NCBI GenBank assembly: GCA_007859835.1
Contig: SJPJ01000001.1
Span: forward strand, 3,157,922-3,221,921
Direction of reading: 5' to 3'
DNA: 64,000 nt
Source: Novipirellula herctigrandis
GTDB taxonomy: Bacteria; Planctomycetota; Planctomycetia; Pirellulales; Pirellulaceae
Below, one piece after another: positions 53,505-62,085 of the stretch (position 1 is its first letter; every line of letters starts with the position of its first letter). The translations under genes were made by a program, and so were the position numbers. The notes under the pieces are model-generated. The model ran no database searches, was not told the origin of the DNA, and worked only from the letters and a program-made list of their open reading frames with translations.

Positions 53505-55205
53505 ATGACAAATCAATCGCCTGCTCTCAGCACGTCGCCATCCACATCGAACCCTATCGTGATCCAGGCTGAAGCGATGAACAAAAACACTTCCTCCGAT
53601 TCAGTAATGCAAGCAGCGGCAGCATGGCGCACTGTGTTAGGTGAATCGGCCGTGGAAATCGAGCCATCGGCTTTAGCCGACCATGGCCGTAATGCATATG
53701 GATCCCCCATCCGATCAGTCGCAATTCTGCGCCCACAAAGCGAAAGCGATGTTCAACGTATCGTTGATATAGCAGGTAAGTATGGAGTGCCACTGTATCC
53801 GATTAGCACGGGACGCAACTGGGGGTACGGTGCCGCATCGCCAGTCACCGAGGGCTGTGCCGTCGTCGATCTTTCACAACTGCATAAAATCCGGGTGGTC
53901 GACGCCGAACTTGGAATTGTGTCGCTGCAACCTGGGGTGACGCAGGGAATGCTAGCCGAATTTGTCGCCCAGCAACAACTTGATTGGATGGTTCCGGTTC
54001 ATGGCGGTGGGCCAACGTGCAGCATCCTCGGTAACGCACTGGAACGAGGCTATGGGCTGACACCAACGACCGATCACTTTGCCGCATTAACATCACTACG
54101 CGCCGTGTTGGCGGACGGATCGATGTACGAATCCCCCTTTCATGCCATGGGAGCGGAAACGCTCGGGTCGGCGCATCGCTGGGGGATCGGCCCTTATGTC
54201 GAAGGACTTTTCAGTCAAGGTAATTTCGGGATCGTCACGGAAGCGACCTTTACACTCCAACGACGCCCCGAACATGTCGAGGCGTTCTTTATTCGCATTC
54301 GTGATGAAGCTCAACTTGGCGAACTGGTCGATCAATTGCCAACGGTCTTGTCCGCGCTCGGAGCGACCGTAGCGGGAGTGAATCTGATGAACGATCGTCG
54401 TGTGCTGTCGATGTCGCGTCGCTACCCGGTTGATCAAGTCGGGCCGGGCGAGATTATTTCAGATGCGCTTTGTGCAAAGATGACTAAGAATGCCGGAATC
54501 ACGGCGTGGACCGCTGCCGGTGTGATCCATTGCCCGTACCGAATGCGAAAGAGCGTTCGCCGAGAACTGAAGCGTTTATTGCCAAGATCACTCTCACGCC
54601 CCATCCATATGAATCGCTGGAGAGTTCACTGGGCCAAAGCCGCGACCAGACTAATGCCTATTGGCCAGCAATCAATTATGCAACAGATTGATTCCATCGA
54701 AGCGCTCTTAGACTTAGCCGACGGGATCCCGCAACGAGTAGCATTACCGTTAGCCTATTGGCTTCGCGGCGACGCGATCACCACCAAAGAAGACCTGAAC
54801 CCAGCGCAAGACAATTGCGGATTGATTTGGTACAGTCCCTTAGTCCCCATGAAATCTGCCGATGTTCACCAATACGTCGCCATGGTCGAAAGAGTCTGTG
54901 CCGAGCATGGAATCGAACCACTCATCACACTCACAAGTCTATCCGAGCGACTATTCGATTCGACCGTCCCCATCCTATTCCGCCCCGAACAGCCCGGTGC
55001 CACCGAGCGGGCGCAAGCTTGTTATGAAGCCCTTTGGAAACAGGGCGAGCAAATTGGGTGTCTGCCATACCGCTTGGGGACTCTTACGATGAGCCGTTTA
55101 TTTAATGCAAATCTTGCAAACCACGCAAGCCTGTTACAGCAGTTGAAACGAACATTCGACCCTAAGAACCTGATAAGCCCTGGACGCTACATTTCCATTC
55201 AATAA
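53505..55205 (+). CDS. FAD-binding oxidase of the 4-cresol dehydrogenase/vanillyl-alcohol oxidase type
   Basis: A 566-residue flavoenzyme. The FAD PCMH-type domain includes QSESDVQRIVDIAGKYGVP, the signature STGRNWGYGAASPV, GCAVVDLSQLHKIRVV and GGGPTCSILGNALERG, all close to the 4-cresol dehydrogenase layout (with GYG and the GN-x-x-ERG segment). The C-terminal cap (LPLAYWLRGD; GLIWYSPLVPM) fits the same family. These enzymes remove hydride from the side chain of para-alkyl phenols. An N-terminal ~30-residue leader is polar, with no signal peptide. Whether FAD is covalently bound cannot be told. It follows two FeeM-like genes. Confidence 0.83.
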   Translation: MTNQSPALSTSPSTSNPIVIQAEAMNKNTSSDSVMQAAAAWRTVLGESAVEIEPSALADHGRNAYGSPIRSVAILRPQSESDVQRIVDIAGKYGVPLYPISTGRNWGYGAASPVTEGCAVVDLSQLHKIRVVDAELGIVSLQPGVTQGMLAEFVAQQQLDWMVPVHGGGPTCSILGNALERGYGLTPTTDHFAALTSLRAVLADGSMYESPFHAMGAETLGSAHRWGIGPYVEGLFSQGNFGIVTEATFTLQRRPEHVEAFFIRIRDEAQLGELVDQLPTVLSALGATVAGVNLMNDRRVLSMSRRYPVDQVGPGEIISDALCAKMTKNAGITAWTAAGVIHCPYRMRKSVRRELKRLLPRSLSRPIHMNRWRVHWAKAATRLMPIGQQSIMQQIDSIEALLDLADGIPQRVALPLAYWLRGDAITTKEDLNPAQDNCGLIWYSPLVPMKSADVHQYVAMVERVCAEHGIEPLITLTSLSERLFDSTVPILFRPEQPGATERAQACYEALWKQGEQIGCLPYRLGTLTMSRLFNANLANHASLLQQLKRTFDPKNLISPGRYISIQ

Positions 55206-55231
55206 AAAACGGGTGTCCTAGAACACCCGTT
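55203..55231 (-). terminator. Terminator of the PEP-CTERM protein gene
   Basis: The stem is ACGGGTGT and ACACCCGT (about 8 bp) with a short loop. Read on the minus strand it is followed by TTTTTT (A run at 55204-55209 on the plus strand), so it ends the minus-strand PEP-CTERM gene whose stop is at 55268. It may also act for the convergent flavoenzyme gene, but lacks a T run in that direction. Confidence 0.75.
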
Positions 55232-55267
55232 GCACGTTTCACCAAAACCAGAAAGGCGGCTAACTGG

Positions 55268-56332
55268 CTAAGCGGTAATGGATTTGCGTTTGCGAGAAGT
55301 TGCTAAAATCGCGCTTAAGCAAGCGAATCCAATGATCGAAGCAGGTTCAGGCACAGCGTTGATTTTGAAATTCGCGGTGTCAGCAAACAACCAGCCGTTT
55401 GCCGTTTCGGCGGCAGTAGCGGTTCCCACCGAGGTAGGACTGGTTGTGGAGACATCTCCGTATCCAAGACCTATAGGATTACTGAGAGTCGTTTCAACTT
55501 GAGGCAAGAAAATGGTTCCATTGCCAAAATTGTGGGAAATTACACTATAAACACCCTTGAAATCACCGTAATTGGTTGAAGTTCCAGCCGCATCATCAAG
55601 TACATTAACCTGTGCCAATTTGGTCAAGTCAAGCAGTTCGGTTCCGGTAAACGAAACAAGTGACGGACTCAATGGGTTAGTGATAACATCAAGAACAGAC
55701 ACAGTTTGGAAGCGGATTTCATGGAAATCGTCTGTCGCATCGAAACCCATCAACATTCCTACATTCCAACCATTTCCAGAAGAAATTTGCCCACCAATTG
55801 CTCCGACGTTCAACATCGTCCCCGCCCCAGTCTGCATAGCACTCACTGGGACATTCGCTAAGTTCTCGACGATAGCAAACGTTGCATCGGTGGCGACCAA
55901 GCTGCTAGCAGGATTGTCAGTCAAACCAGCGACACTGCCAGCAAGCCCCGACGCATTAAGCATCGAGCTGAGCGAATTTGAGACGTTTGCAGCGCTGACG
56001 GTTCCGAACTTCAAAATTGAGTCTGTACCACTGCTTCCAACAGCTTTCACCTCGAACGAGTAAACACCATAAATGGATGGATCAGTCGATCCAAGATTGG
56101 CCTCAGGTTTCCCCGATGCAGCAACAGTATCAATTCTATACATACCCTGCACCAAATCACCCACGCCAAGCACCCCAATGTTACCTAAGCCGGAATCAAT
56201 CACCATACCAACGCTCTGATCCTTCACAGTATCCCGGAATCCATCAAAGGTGAGATAATTTCCGAGAACTCCAGCCTGTGCCGGCGCAGCCAATACCAAA
56301 ATTGCCATCACGGCAAAAAACTTTTTTAACAT
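55268..56332 (-). CDS. PEP-CTERM-anchored exported protein
   Basis: A 354-residue protein with an N-terminal signal peptide (MLKKFFAVMAILVLAAPAQA) and a C-terminal sorting tail: VPEPASIIGFACLSAILA, then RKR. That tail is the PEP-CTERM signal processed by an exosortase. The mature part is rich in S, T, G and V (for example SLSSMLNASGLAGSVAGLT) and probably forms beta strands. It is likely secreted or envelope-bound. Start taken at the ATG at 56332; an upstream in-frame ATG at 56386 would precede the signal peptide. No exosortase gene is inside the window. Confidence 0.9.
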   Translation of the reverse strand: MLKKFFAVMAILVLAAPAQAGVLGNYLTFDGFRDTVKDQSVGMVIDSGLGNIGVLGVGDLVQGMYRIDTVAASGKPEANLGSTDPSIYGVYSFEVKAVGSSGTDSILKFGTVSAANVSNSLSSMLNASGLAGSVAGLTDNPASSLVATDATFAIVENLANVPVSAMQTGAGTMLNVGAIGGQISSGNGWNVGMLMGFDATDDFHEIRFQTVSVLDVITNPLSPSLVSFTGTELLDLTKLAQVNVLDDAAGTSTNYGDFKGVYSVISHNFGNGTIFLPQVETTLSNPIGLGYGDVSTTSPTSVGTATAAETANGWLFADTANFKINAVPEPASIIGFACLSAILATSRKRKSITA

Positions 56333-56402
56333 TTTTCTTATTCCTAAAAACCTGTTATTCTTAAAACAAAACACACGTTTAGACACTTGCGTGCGTATTG
56401 GC

Positions 56403-56762
56403 CTAAGAAGGTTTCAGGAGACCGTCCAAATCTGGACAGGGCGGTAGGTTTGCATTTGCAATCTCAACTGCCCACAGAGGTATTGGAGTTGGTACAGCAA
56501 CCAACCCGTCAAATAGAAGTGCGGTTGAACTGAACGAGCAATTGACGCTGACAGCAATGCCCGACATTCCGGAACCATCACCCTGATCAATGCTGCCACG
56601 CTCTAGCTCTTGTTCTTGAGCTGCCTTTAAATCGGCAAGCATCTGCGCCGAACAAGCACCCAAGTTCTTTTCCGCTGGCGACTCACCCACAATCACGCCA
56701 GCATCCGCGCAGCGGAAAGCCACGAAAACCACAAGAACGGCGAGAAGGAATTGAGGTCGCAT
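56403..56762 (-). CDS. Small secreted cysteine-containing protein, hypothetical
   Basis: A 119-residue product with a signal peptide (RPQFLLAVLVVFVAFRCADA) and a mature part with four scattered cysteines (GACSAQM, VNCSFS, PCPDL). The four cysteines may form disulfides outside the cytosol. It is adjacent to and on the same strand as the PEP-CTERM gene. No family is recognised. The start at 56762 (ATG) fits the signal peptide; the longer frame from 56852 adds a non-signal leader. Confidence 0.6.
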   Translation of the reverse strand: MRPQFLLAVLVVFVAFRCADAGVIVGESPAEKNLGACSAQMLADLKAAQEQELERGSIDQGDGSGMSGIAVSVNCSFSSTALLFDGLVAVPTPIPLWAVEIANANLPPCPDLDGLLKPS

Positions 56763-57224
56763 AAAATCAAATATACGAGTCGTGCGGGGGGATTGCAAGC
56801 TTCTGAAGAAGAAAAACATAAAAAACCTTCCTCGAAATGAACATCCGGACACTTGCCTTCAATAGAATCCTAATTTTCCTAGGCATTGGAGAAAACGGCA
56901 GCTTGGAGCGTGAATTTTGAGGACACTAATCTGCGGCAATTAACGCTAATCACAGCAGGAGATCCTTCTCAGACTTTTTGAACGATTGAAGATATCTCTA
57001 AAAGCGAGCATTTTCGGATTGGTACGTCAAAATGTGTAACCTTCCATTTGACACTGCGATTGTGTCATGGCAAAACGCCTCAAACTGCCTTACAACCACT
57101 TCGCTGCAGTAACGCACTCACGTGAATGTTCACTCCCTGGCAAATCAATGCCGGTAGTGAACTCAAAACAAACTCCCTGCGAGCATAAAAGAACAAACAC
57201 AAAGCAAGGTTCCTGCGACTTCCC
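56763..57224. other. Intergenic region upstream of the small secreted protein
   Basis: About 460 bp between the PEP-CTERM pair and wecB, which share a strand. It contains a loose inverted pair GTGAATGTTCAC (57122-57133) and AGTGAAC. No gene that I can support. Confidence 0.4.
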
Positions 57225-58340
57225 CTACGGCGATTGAATTAGAATCGCGGCGATTCGCCCCGCCGCTTTTCCGTCCCACTCTTCAGGACATTTTCCGACG
57301 TCATATTTGCCTTCTAAAACAAGTTGTAATTGCTCCTCGAGCAACTTGGCGTCGTTTCCGACCAACGTGCTGCTGCCTTGCGTGACAGTGATCGGTCGCT
57401 CGGTGTTTTCTCGCATCGTTAAACAGGGAACCGACAAGACTGTCGACTCTTCCTGCAACCCACCGGAGTCAGTGACGATCACTTTCGCACTGCTGGTCAA
57501 AGACAGGAACTCCAGATAACCAAGCGGCGGCATTACCTTGATCCCCGATGCATTGTCAATCAGCGGCCGAAGCCCAAAGCTCTCGATTCGAGCTAGCGTA
57601 CGAGGATGGATCGGAAAGACCATCGGCAATTGGTCACTGACTTGATGTAGGACCTGCAGAATACCCGTCAGCGTATTTTTGTCGTCCACATTCGATGGTC
57701 GGTGCAGTGTCACGACCCCGTAGCCGCCTTTATCAAGTCCTGAATCGGCCAACGTTGACGTCGCCTTGGCTTTGGTTAGCGAGTGGAACAACGTATCAAT
57801 CATCAGATTGCCGACAAGATGAATTGCCGAATCAGGGTGCCCTTCGCGCTTCAGATGCTCGATCCCGATGGGATCGGACACCAACAGCAGATCTGAGATC
57901 GAATCGGTCACGATGCGATTGATCTCTTCCGGCATCGCCCGATCGAAGCTGCGTAGTCCCGCCTCAACATGAGCGACCTTGATGCCCAATTTAGCCGCGG
58001 CAATCGCGGCAGCCATTGTTGAATTGACATCGCCAACGACCACTAGGTAGTCGAACGGCTGGCCACCACAACCCGCCTGGAGGACCGGTTCGATACGTTC
58101 AAGAATTTTGGCCGTTTGGCTTGCTTGAGTGCCCGAGCCGACATCGAGCGATACGTCAGGTTTGGGAATATCCAGTTGCTCGAAGAAGATATCTGATAGA
58201 GTCTTATCATAATGCTGGCCGGTATGGATCAGCGTGCATTTCGCCCGCCCCGTCGCTTTTAAAGCACGAAGCAAAGGTGCCATTTTCATGAAATTCGGGC
58301 GAGCGCCAACGACGCAGGCAAGGTTTATAGTTTTTGTCAT
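57225..58340 (-). CDS. wecB: UDP-N-acetylglucosamine 2-epimerase, non-hydrolysing
   Basis: Interconverts UDP-GlcNAc and UDP-ManNAc in the cytosol. It has ACVVGARPNFMKMAPLLRAL, HTGQHYDK, HVEAGLRSFDRAMPEEINR and TDSGGLQEESTVL, all conserved in the family, at 371 residues. wecC lies 0.99 kb further upstream on the same strand, with a RAYT element on the opposite strand between them. Together the two enzymes supply UDP-ManNAcA for a surface polysaccharide. Confidence 0.93.
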   Translation of the reverse strand: MTKTINLACVVGARPNFMKMAPLLRALKATGRAKCTLIHTGQHYDKTLSDIFFEQLDIPKPDVSLDVGSGTQASQTAKILERIEPVLQAGCGGQPFDYLVVVGDVNSTMAAAIAAAKLGIKVAHVEAGLRSFDRAMPEEINRIVTDSISDLLLVSDPIGIEHLKREGHPDSAIHLVGNLMIDTLFHSLTKAKATSTLADSGLDKGGYGVVTLHRPSNVDDKNTLTGILQVLHQVSDQLPMVFPIHPRTLARIESFGLRPLIDNASGIKVMPPLGYLEFLSLTSSAKVIVTDSGGLQEESTVLSVPCLTMRENTERPITVTQGSSTLVGNDAKLLEEQLQLVLEGKYDVGKCPEEWDGKAAGRIAAILIQSP

Positions 58341-58479
58341 AGCTGATTTCGAATTTGGTAATTCTGGAGTTGGGTGGCCCGCGTCGGCACGCGGGCTGTC
58401 GGTTAAGTTAGCCGATTAGGCGCTAGCCCGGGCCGCTAAATATTTGGGGTTGTGACAGACTGCATTTGCGCAAGTTTTC

Positions 58480-58493
58480 ATCCCGATAGGGAT
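58480..58493. repeat. Hairpin ATCCC-GATA-GGGAT (left outer)
   Basis: Perfect 5-bp stem with a GATA loop. The same core GATCCCGATAGGGATC recurs at 58557-58572 and, in inverted order, at 59067-59082. Confidence 0.8.
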
Positions 58494-58505
58494 TAAAGAG
58501 ATTAG

Positions 58506-58533
58506 CCGGTGGTAAGCGAAGCGTCACCACCGG
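58506..58533. repeat. REP-like hairpin CCGGTGGT...ACCACCGG (left)
   Basis: Eight-base perfect stem CCGGTGGT/ACCACCGG with loop AAGCGAAGCGTC. It is part of the longer motif TTAGCCGGTGGTAAGCGAAGC, a REP-type palindrome. Confidence 0.85.
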
Positions 58534-58556
58534 ATAATAAACGGCAAACCGTTGCT

Positions 58557-58572
58557 GATCCCGATAGGGATC
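58557..58572. repeat. Palindrome GATCCC-GATA-GGGATC (left inner)
   Basis: Perfect 6-bp stem with a GATA loop, 37 bp before the transposase start. Confidence 0.85.
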
Positions 58573-58608
58573 ACAGACCGACACCGATCCTCCACGCAAG
58601 GATAAAAC

Positions 58609-59052
58609 ATGTCGACATTCCATTGTCTCAACTATCACGTAACGTTTTCCACGAAGCATCGCACTCCGTGGATCAAACAAAACAGGATCGACCGATTGCA
58701 TGCCTATCTTGGTGGAACCGTGAATGAACTTGACGGGCGTGCGCTAAAAATTGCCGGAGTTGAGGACCATATTCACTTGTTAATTGGCTTGAAGCCGGTA
58801 CATAAGATCGCCGACTTTATGCGTGAGCTAAAAAAATCTACAAGTAAGTGGGTGCATGAGGAAATCACGTTTCCTCCGTTCCAATGGCAAGAGGGCTACG
58901 CAATTTTTTCGGTAAGTCCCACCGTCTGCCCCTCCGTTGCAAAGTATATTGCGAATCAATACAAACACCATCGAAAACGATCGTATCGTGAAGAACTGAT
59001 CCAAATGTTGGAGGTCGCAGGTATTAAATACAATCCGAAATATCTGGATTAA
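58609..59052 (+). CDS. REP-associated tyrosine transposase (RAYT, Y1 family)
   Basis: A 147-residue Y1-type transposase. It has CLNYHVTFSTKHRTPW, the metal-binding HUH-like site GVEDHIHLLIGL (HxH at about residues 53-55) and a catalytic tyrosine in VAKYIANQYKHH. Members cut single-stranded DNA at REP hairpins and mobilise them. The surrounding hairpins match that mode of action. The gene is on the opposite strand to wecB/wecC and sits between them. No other RAYT copy is visible in the window. Confidence 0.88.
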   Translation: MSTFHCLNYHVTFSTKHRTPWIKQNRIDRLHAYLGGTVNELDGRALKIAGVEDHIHLLIGLKPVHKIADFMRELKKSTSKWVHEEITFPPFQWQEGYAIFSVSPTVCPSVAKYIANQYKHHRKRSYREELIQMLEVAGIKYNPKYLD

Positions 59053-59066
59053 CGATCGTAGTCTTT

Positions 59067-59082
59067 GATCCCTATCGGGATC
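59067..59082. repeat. Palindrome GATCCC-TATC-GGGATC (right inner)
   Basis: Perfect 6-bp stem with a TATC loop. It is the reverse complement of the left inner palindrome and lies 14 bp after the transposase stop. Confidence 0.85.
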
Positions 59083-59106
59083 AGCGGTAACGCGAGGGAT
59101 TGCGGC

Positions 59107-59134
59107 CCGGTGGTGGCGTTTCGCTTACCACCGG
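59107..59134. repeat. REP-like hairpin CCGGTGGT...ACCACCGG (right)
   Basis: Stem CCGGTGGT/ACCACCGG with loop GGCGTTTCGCTT. On the minus strand it reads TAGCCGGTGGTAAGCGAAACG, the inverted counterpart of the left hairpin. Confidence 0.85.
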
Positions 59135-59145
59135 CTAATGGCTTA

Positions 59146-59159
59146 GATCCCTTCGGGAT
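59146..59159. repeat. Hairpin GATCCC-TT-CGGGAT (right outer)
   Basis: ATCCC/GGGAT stem around a four-base loop, matching the left outer hairpin in position and arms. Confidence 0.75.
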
Positions 59160-59330
59160 AGAAGCGGATCGTGCGGAATAAAACCTGCAAACAGAAAATC
59201 CGCGTCAATACCAAAGATTAAGCGACCAAACGGCTAACACAAAAAACTGGAATTGCATCAATCCGCAGCTAGTGCCATCGGCTCAGTTTCTGGTGTCTCG
59301 AGCAACCGAACCTTAAATTCTGACGAAGCA

Positions 59331-60623
59331 CTAAAGGCGGCCGTCGACTTGGTCAGCTGGGAGGACCGATTTAATGTCGTAGAGGACGCATTCGCGGCGG
59401 CCGAGGTGACGGATGGCGTCGATCCCAAGCTCTTTGAATTGCCGATGCCCTACTGCGATGAGGATGGCGTCGTATTTACCGGCGGCGGGCTCGGGGACCG
59501 GCACAATGCCATACTCATGCTTCGATTCGGCGGCGTTGACCCAGGGGTCATAAACATCCACGTTGGCTCCATAATCTTGGAACTCGTGCACAATATCAAC
59601 GACTCGCGTGTTGCGAATATCTGGACAATCTTCTTTGAACGTCAGTCCCATGACGAGTACGTTTGCGTCTTCGACATGAATCCGCCGCTTGAGCATCCGC
59701 TTGACGACTTGCGCGACGACATATTGGCCCATCGAGTCGTTGATTCGGCGGCCCGCCAGGATGACTTCGGGCGTGTAGCCGAGTTCTTGTGCTTTGTGGG
59801 TCAGATAATAAGGGTCGACGCCGATGCAATGACCGCCGACTAATCCGGGCCGGAATGGCAAGAAATTCCACTTCGTCCCGGCCGCCTCAAGGACTTCGAG
59901 CGTATCGATGCCCATGCGGTTGAAGATCAACGCCAATTCGTTGACCAGGGCGATGTTAAGGTCACGCTGGGTGTTTTCAATCACCTTGGCGGCCTCGGCC
60001 ACTCGGATTGAACTGGCTCGATGCGTGCCAGCGGTGACGATCGATTGGTAAAGATCGTCTACGAATTGAGCGGTTTGAGGCGTGGATCCGGAGGTGACTT
60101 TGGTGATCGTGGTTAGGCGGTGCAGTTTGTCGCCGGGGTTGATTCGTTCGGGGCTGTATCCGGCAAAGAAATCAACGTTGAACGTCAGTCCCGATCCCTG
60201 CTCGATCAGCGGGATACAAACCTCTTCGGTCGCTCCGGGATAGACGGTTGATTCATAGATTACCGTATCGCCCGCCTTGATGACTCCGCCAAGCATCTGA
60301 CTGGCTTTGACCAGCGGTGTAAGGTCAGGGCGTTTGTGACGGTCGATGGGAGTGGGAACGGTGACGATGTAGACGTTCGCCGCGGCGATGTCTTTGAGTT
60401 CGCTGGTGAAGTTGAGCTTCTTGGCACTGGCCAGTTCGGCGGCGTCGACTTCCAAAGTGCCGTCGACGCCGGTGCGCAACTCGTCGACTCGCGTGGTGTT
60501 AATGTCAAAGCCGATCGTGGGGAACTTTTTGCCGAACTCGACCGCTAACGGCAATCCAACGTAGCCGAGACCGATGACGCAGATTGTCGGGTGAGTTGTA
60601 ATTGTTTTGACGGCGTTAGACAT
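59331..60623 (-). CDS. wecC: UDP-N-acetyl-D-mannosamine dehydrogenase
   Basis: Oxidises UDP-ManNAc to UDP-ManNAcA with NAD. It has the Rossmann motif [19 protein letters not shown] (residues ~16-34), [19 protein letters not shown], the active-site cysteine in [12 protein letters not shown] (about residue 266) and the C-terminal domain [17 protein letters not shown]. Length 430 aa is normal. It is the first half of the wecC-wecB pair. The stop codon side lies next to the REP unit. A related UDP-glucose or UDP-GlcNAc dehydrogenase cannot be ruled out. Confidence 0.88.
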   Translation of the reverse strand: MSNAVKTITTHPTICVIGLGYVGLPLAVEFGKKFPTIGFDINTTRVDELRTGVDGTLEVDAAELASAKKLNFTSELKDIAAANVYIVTVPTPIDRHKRPDLTPLVKASQMLGGVIKAGDTVIYESTVYPGATEEVCIPLIEQGSGLTFNVDFFAGYSPERINPGDKLHRLTTITKVTSGSTPQTAQFVDDLYQSIVTAGTHRASSIRVAEAAKVIENTQRDLNIALVNELALIFNRMGIDTLEVLEAAGTKWNFLPFRPGLVGGHCIGVDPYYLTHKAQELGYTPEVILAGRRINDSMGQYVVAQVVKRMLKRRIHVEDANVLVMGLTFKEDCPDIRNTRVVDIVHEFQDYGANVDVYDPWVNAAESKHEYGIVPVPEPAAGKYDAILIAVGHRQFKELGIDAIRHLGRRECVLYDIKSVLPADQVDGRL

Positions 60624-60954
60624 GGATAGAAGATTGATGGGTGAATTGGAAAACTGTAAATAGAAAGTACGTTCGTTAACTGGTTCGTTTTTCTGACTAT
60701 TGCCCCTTTCTGGGCTGAGCTTTTGGCAAATATGTTACTCAAACACGGTTACCGGTCGCCGAGTGTTAACTCTCATCCGGTTTCTTTGACACCCATTCCA
60801 GTGGCAAATCTTATCAGTCGATGTGCGTTCGCACCCGGTCCCTACGGTATTGATGGAGATCAAGGCACAATGGCTGCGGCTAACATGTATTAAGCTTTGT
60901 AACTTACAGGGCATTGGGATAGCGTCTTGCAGCTCACCAGTTTGCGCTGCCAAG
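60624..60954. other. Intergenic region between wecC and the amidotransferase
   Basis: About 330 bp between the amidotransferase gene and wecC, both on the minus strand, so it must carry the wecC promoter if they are not co-transcribed. No gene can be supported. It is A/T-rich near wecC and has no obvious hairpin terminator. Confidence 0.4.
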
Positions 60955-62085
60955 CTAATTTTCTAGCTCATCAGCCTGGATTTGGACAAGCTCGGGTGCC
61001 GACTGATGCTTGAGTTTCTCCACTGCAGCGTGAACATCGCCAAACTCGACCCCCAGGTCGTCACAGATCATTGCCACGTACTTGGCCGAGACATCATTTT
61101 CCTTTTCAAGCCGTTCCAGTGCAGCGTCGCGTGTAATCTCGCCCCTGCGAATCATGGTACTTAACATGACGTCGTTCTTCGTAAACCCGCACGACTCAAG
61201 ATACAAATATTCCTTGACACGGTGTAGACGACAATCCGTTCGCCAATCGTTCGTACAGTACTCAGGCCGTTCCCAACCAAACTCTCTTTTGATGGTCTCC
61301 GTCACTTCCTTTTCGTTCCAATCGACGAAATTGTATAGAGATACCATCTTCAATTCCTTTCTGTTGAAACTTCTAAAATAGTAACGATAGTAGGCTTCTT
61401 GTATCGCTCCGCCTAGCAACTTGGGGCTCATCGCGTACCGAGGATTAGAAGCCAGATTACGAGCAAATCCCAAGAGCAGTCGTCTTTTCGAAAACTCCAT
61501 TGAAGAAGTTAGAAGTTGAAGGGGAAAGGTCGTTCCAAGCGATGCCAATTCTCCGCCGCCTCCGTGCAGCACAAGTCGAACGTTATATTCTCGAACTACC
61601 TTCATCAACCCGCCATGGATGCCGACCATACACCCAGTGCAAAAAGTTCCAATCATCGCGGCAGATGGTTTTTTGACCCAGCAGGCGATCGCCTTACCTG
61701 CTAACTGCCTCATGTCATGGGACTTCACGACGACTTCGGTATCAAGCGTCTCGGCAATGCGTTGAATATTTTCTCTCGTCTGAGGTGGCATGAAGCCGTT
61801 GTCGTTAACGAACAGCAAAGGCCTCAGTTTCAAAACGCGTGACACATAGTAGGCCACATAGGAACTGTCTCGCCCCCCGCTTAACGCAACAACACAATCG
61901 TAGTCGTCGTTTTGAACGTATTGAAGCCGCAAGCGTTCAAGACGCTTTACGAGTCCATCCAATCCGTCGGTGTACCGATGGGCCATGCTTTTATAACCTG
62001 AACGACAGTAGTTGCAGACTCCTTCGTCGTCAATTTCGATTTGTGGGAAGCAACTAGGCAAAACACAGTTGGTGCAGCGAATCAT
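60955..62085 (-). CDS. N-acetyl sugar amidotransferase (WbpG/PseA-like)
   Basis: A 376-residue ATP-dependent amidotransferase. It starts with a zinc ribbon (RCTNCVLPSCFPQIEID and CNYC) and has the PP-loop VALSGGRDSSYVAYYVSRV (about residues 65-83), then LLFVNDNGFMPPQTRENIQR. This is the layout of N-acetyl sugar amidotransferases (TIGR03573) that convert a uronic acid carboxylate of a nucleotide sugar to an amide or make an acetamidino group. With wecB and wecC nearby it may act on a ManNAcA-type sugar. Cysteines at GTFCTGCMVGIHGG are also conserved in the family. Confidence 0.85.
   Translation of the reverse strand: MIRCTNCVLPSCFPQIEIDDEGVCNYCRSGYKSMAHRYTDGLDGLVKRLERLRLQYVQNDDYDCVVALSGGRDSSYVAYYVSRVLKLRPLLFVNDNGFMPPQTRENIQRIAETLDTEVVVKSHDMRQLAGKAIACWVKKPSAAMIGTFCTGCMVGIHGGLMKVVREYNVRLVLHGGGGELASLGTTFPLQLLTSSMEFSKRRLLLGFARNLASNPRYAMSPKLLGGAIQEAYYRYYFRSFNRKELKMVSLYNFVDWNEKEVTETIKREFGWERPEYCTNDWRTDCRLHRVKEYLYLESCGFTKNDVMLSTMIRRGEITRDAALERLEKENDVSAKYVAMICDDLGVEFGDVHAAVEKLKHQSAPELVQIQADELEN

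Larger units (their letters stand above)
58480..59159 (+). mobile_element. RAYT transposase gene in a symmetrical set of REP-like hairpins
   Basis: A Y1-transposase gene (58609-59052) with mirror-image hairpins on both sides. Left side: ATCCC-GATA-GGGAT (58480-58493), CCGGTGGT...ACCACCGG (58506-58533) and GATCCC-GATA-GGGATC (58557-58572). Right side, in reverse order: GATCCC-TATC-... (59067-59082), CCGGTGGT...ACCACCGG (59107-59134) and ATCCC-TTC-GGGAT (59146-59159). The two CCGGTGGT hairpins share the 18-base head TAGCCGGTGGTAAGCGAA in opposite orientation. This is a BIME-like unit of a REP-associated tyrosine transposase, sitting between wecB and wecC. Confidence 0.8.

Noticed and set aside
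59253-59843. 196-residue plus-strand frame opposite wecC
   Set aside because: Shadow of wecC; no independent evidence.
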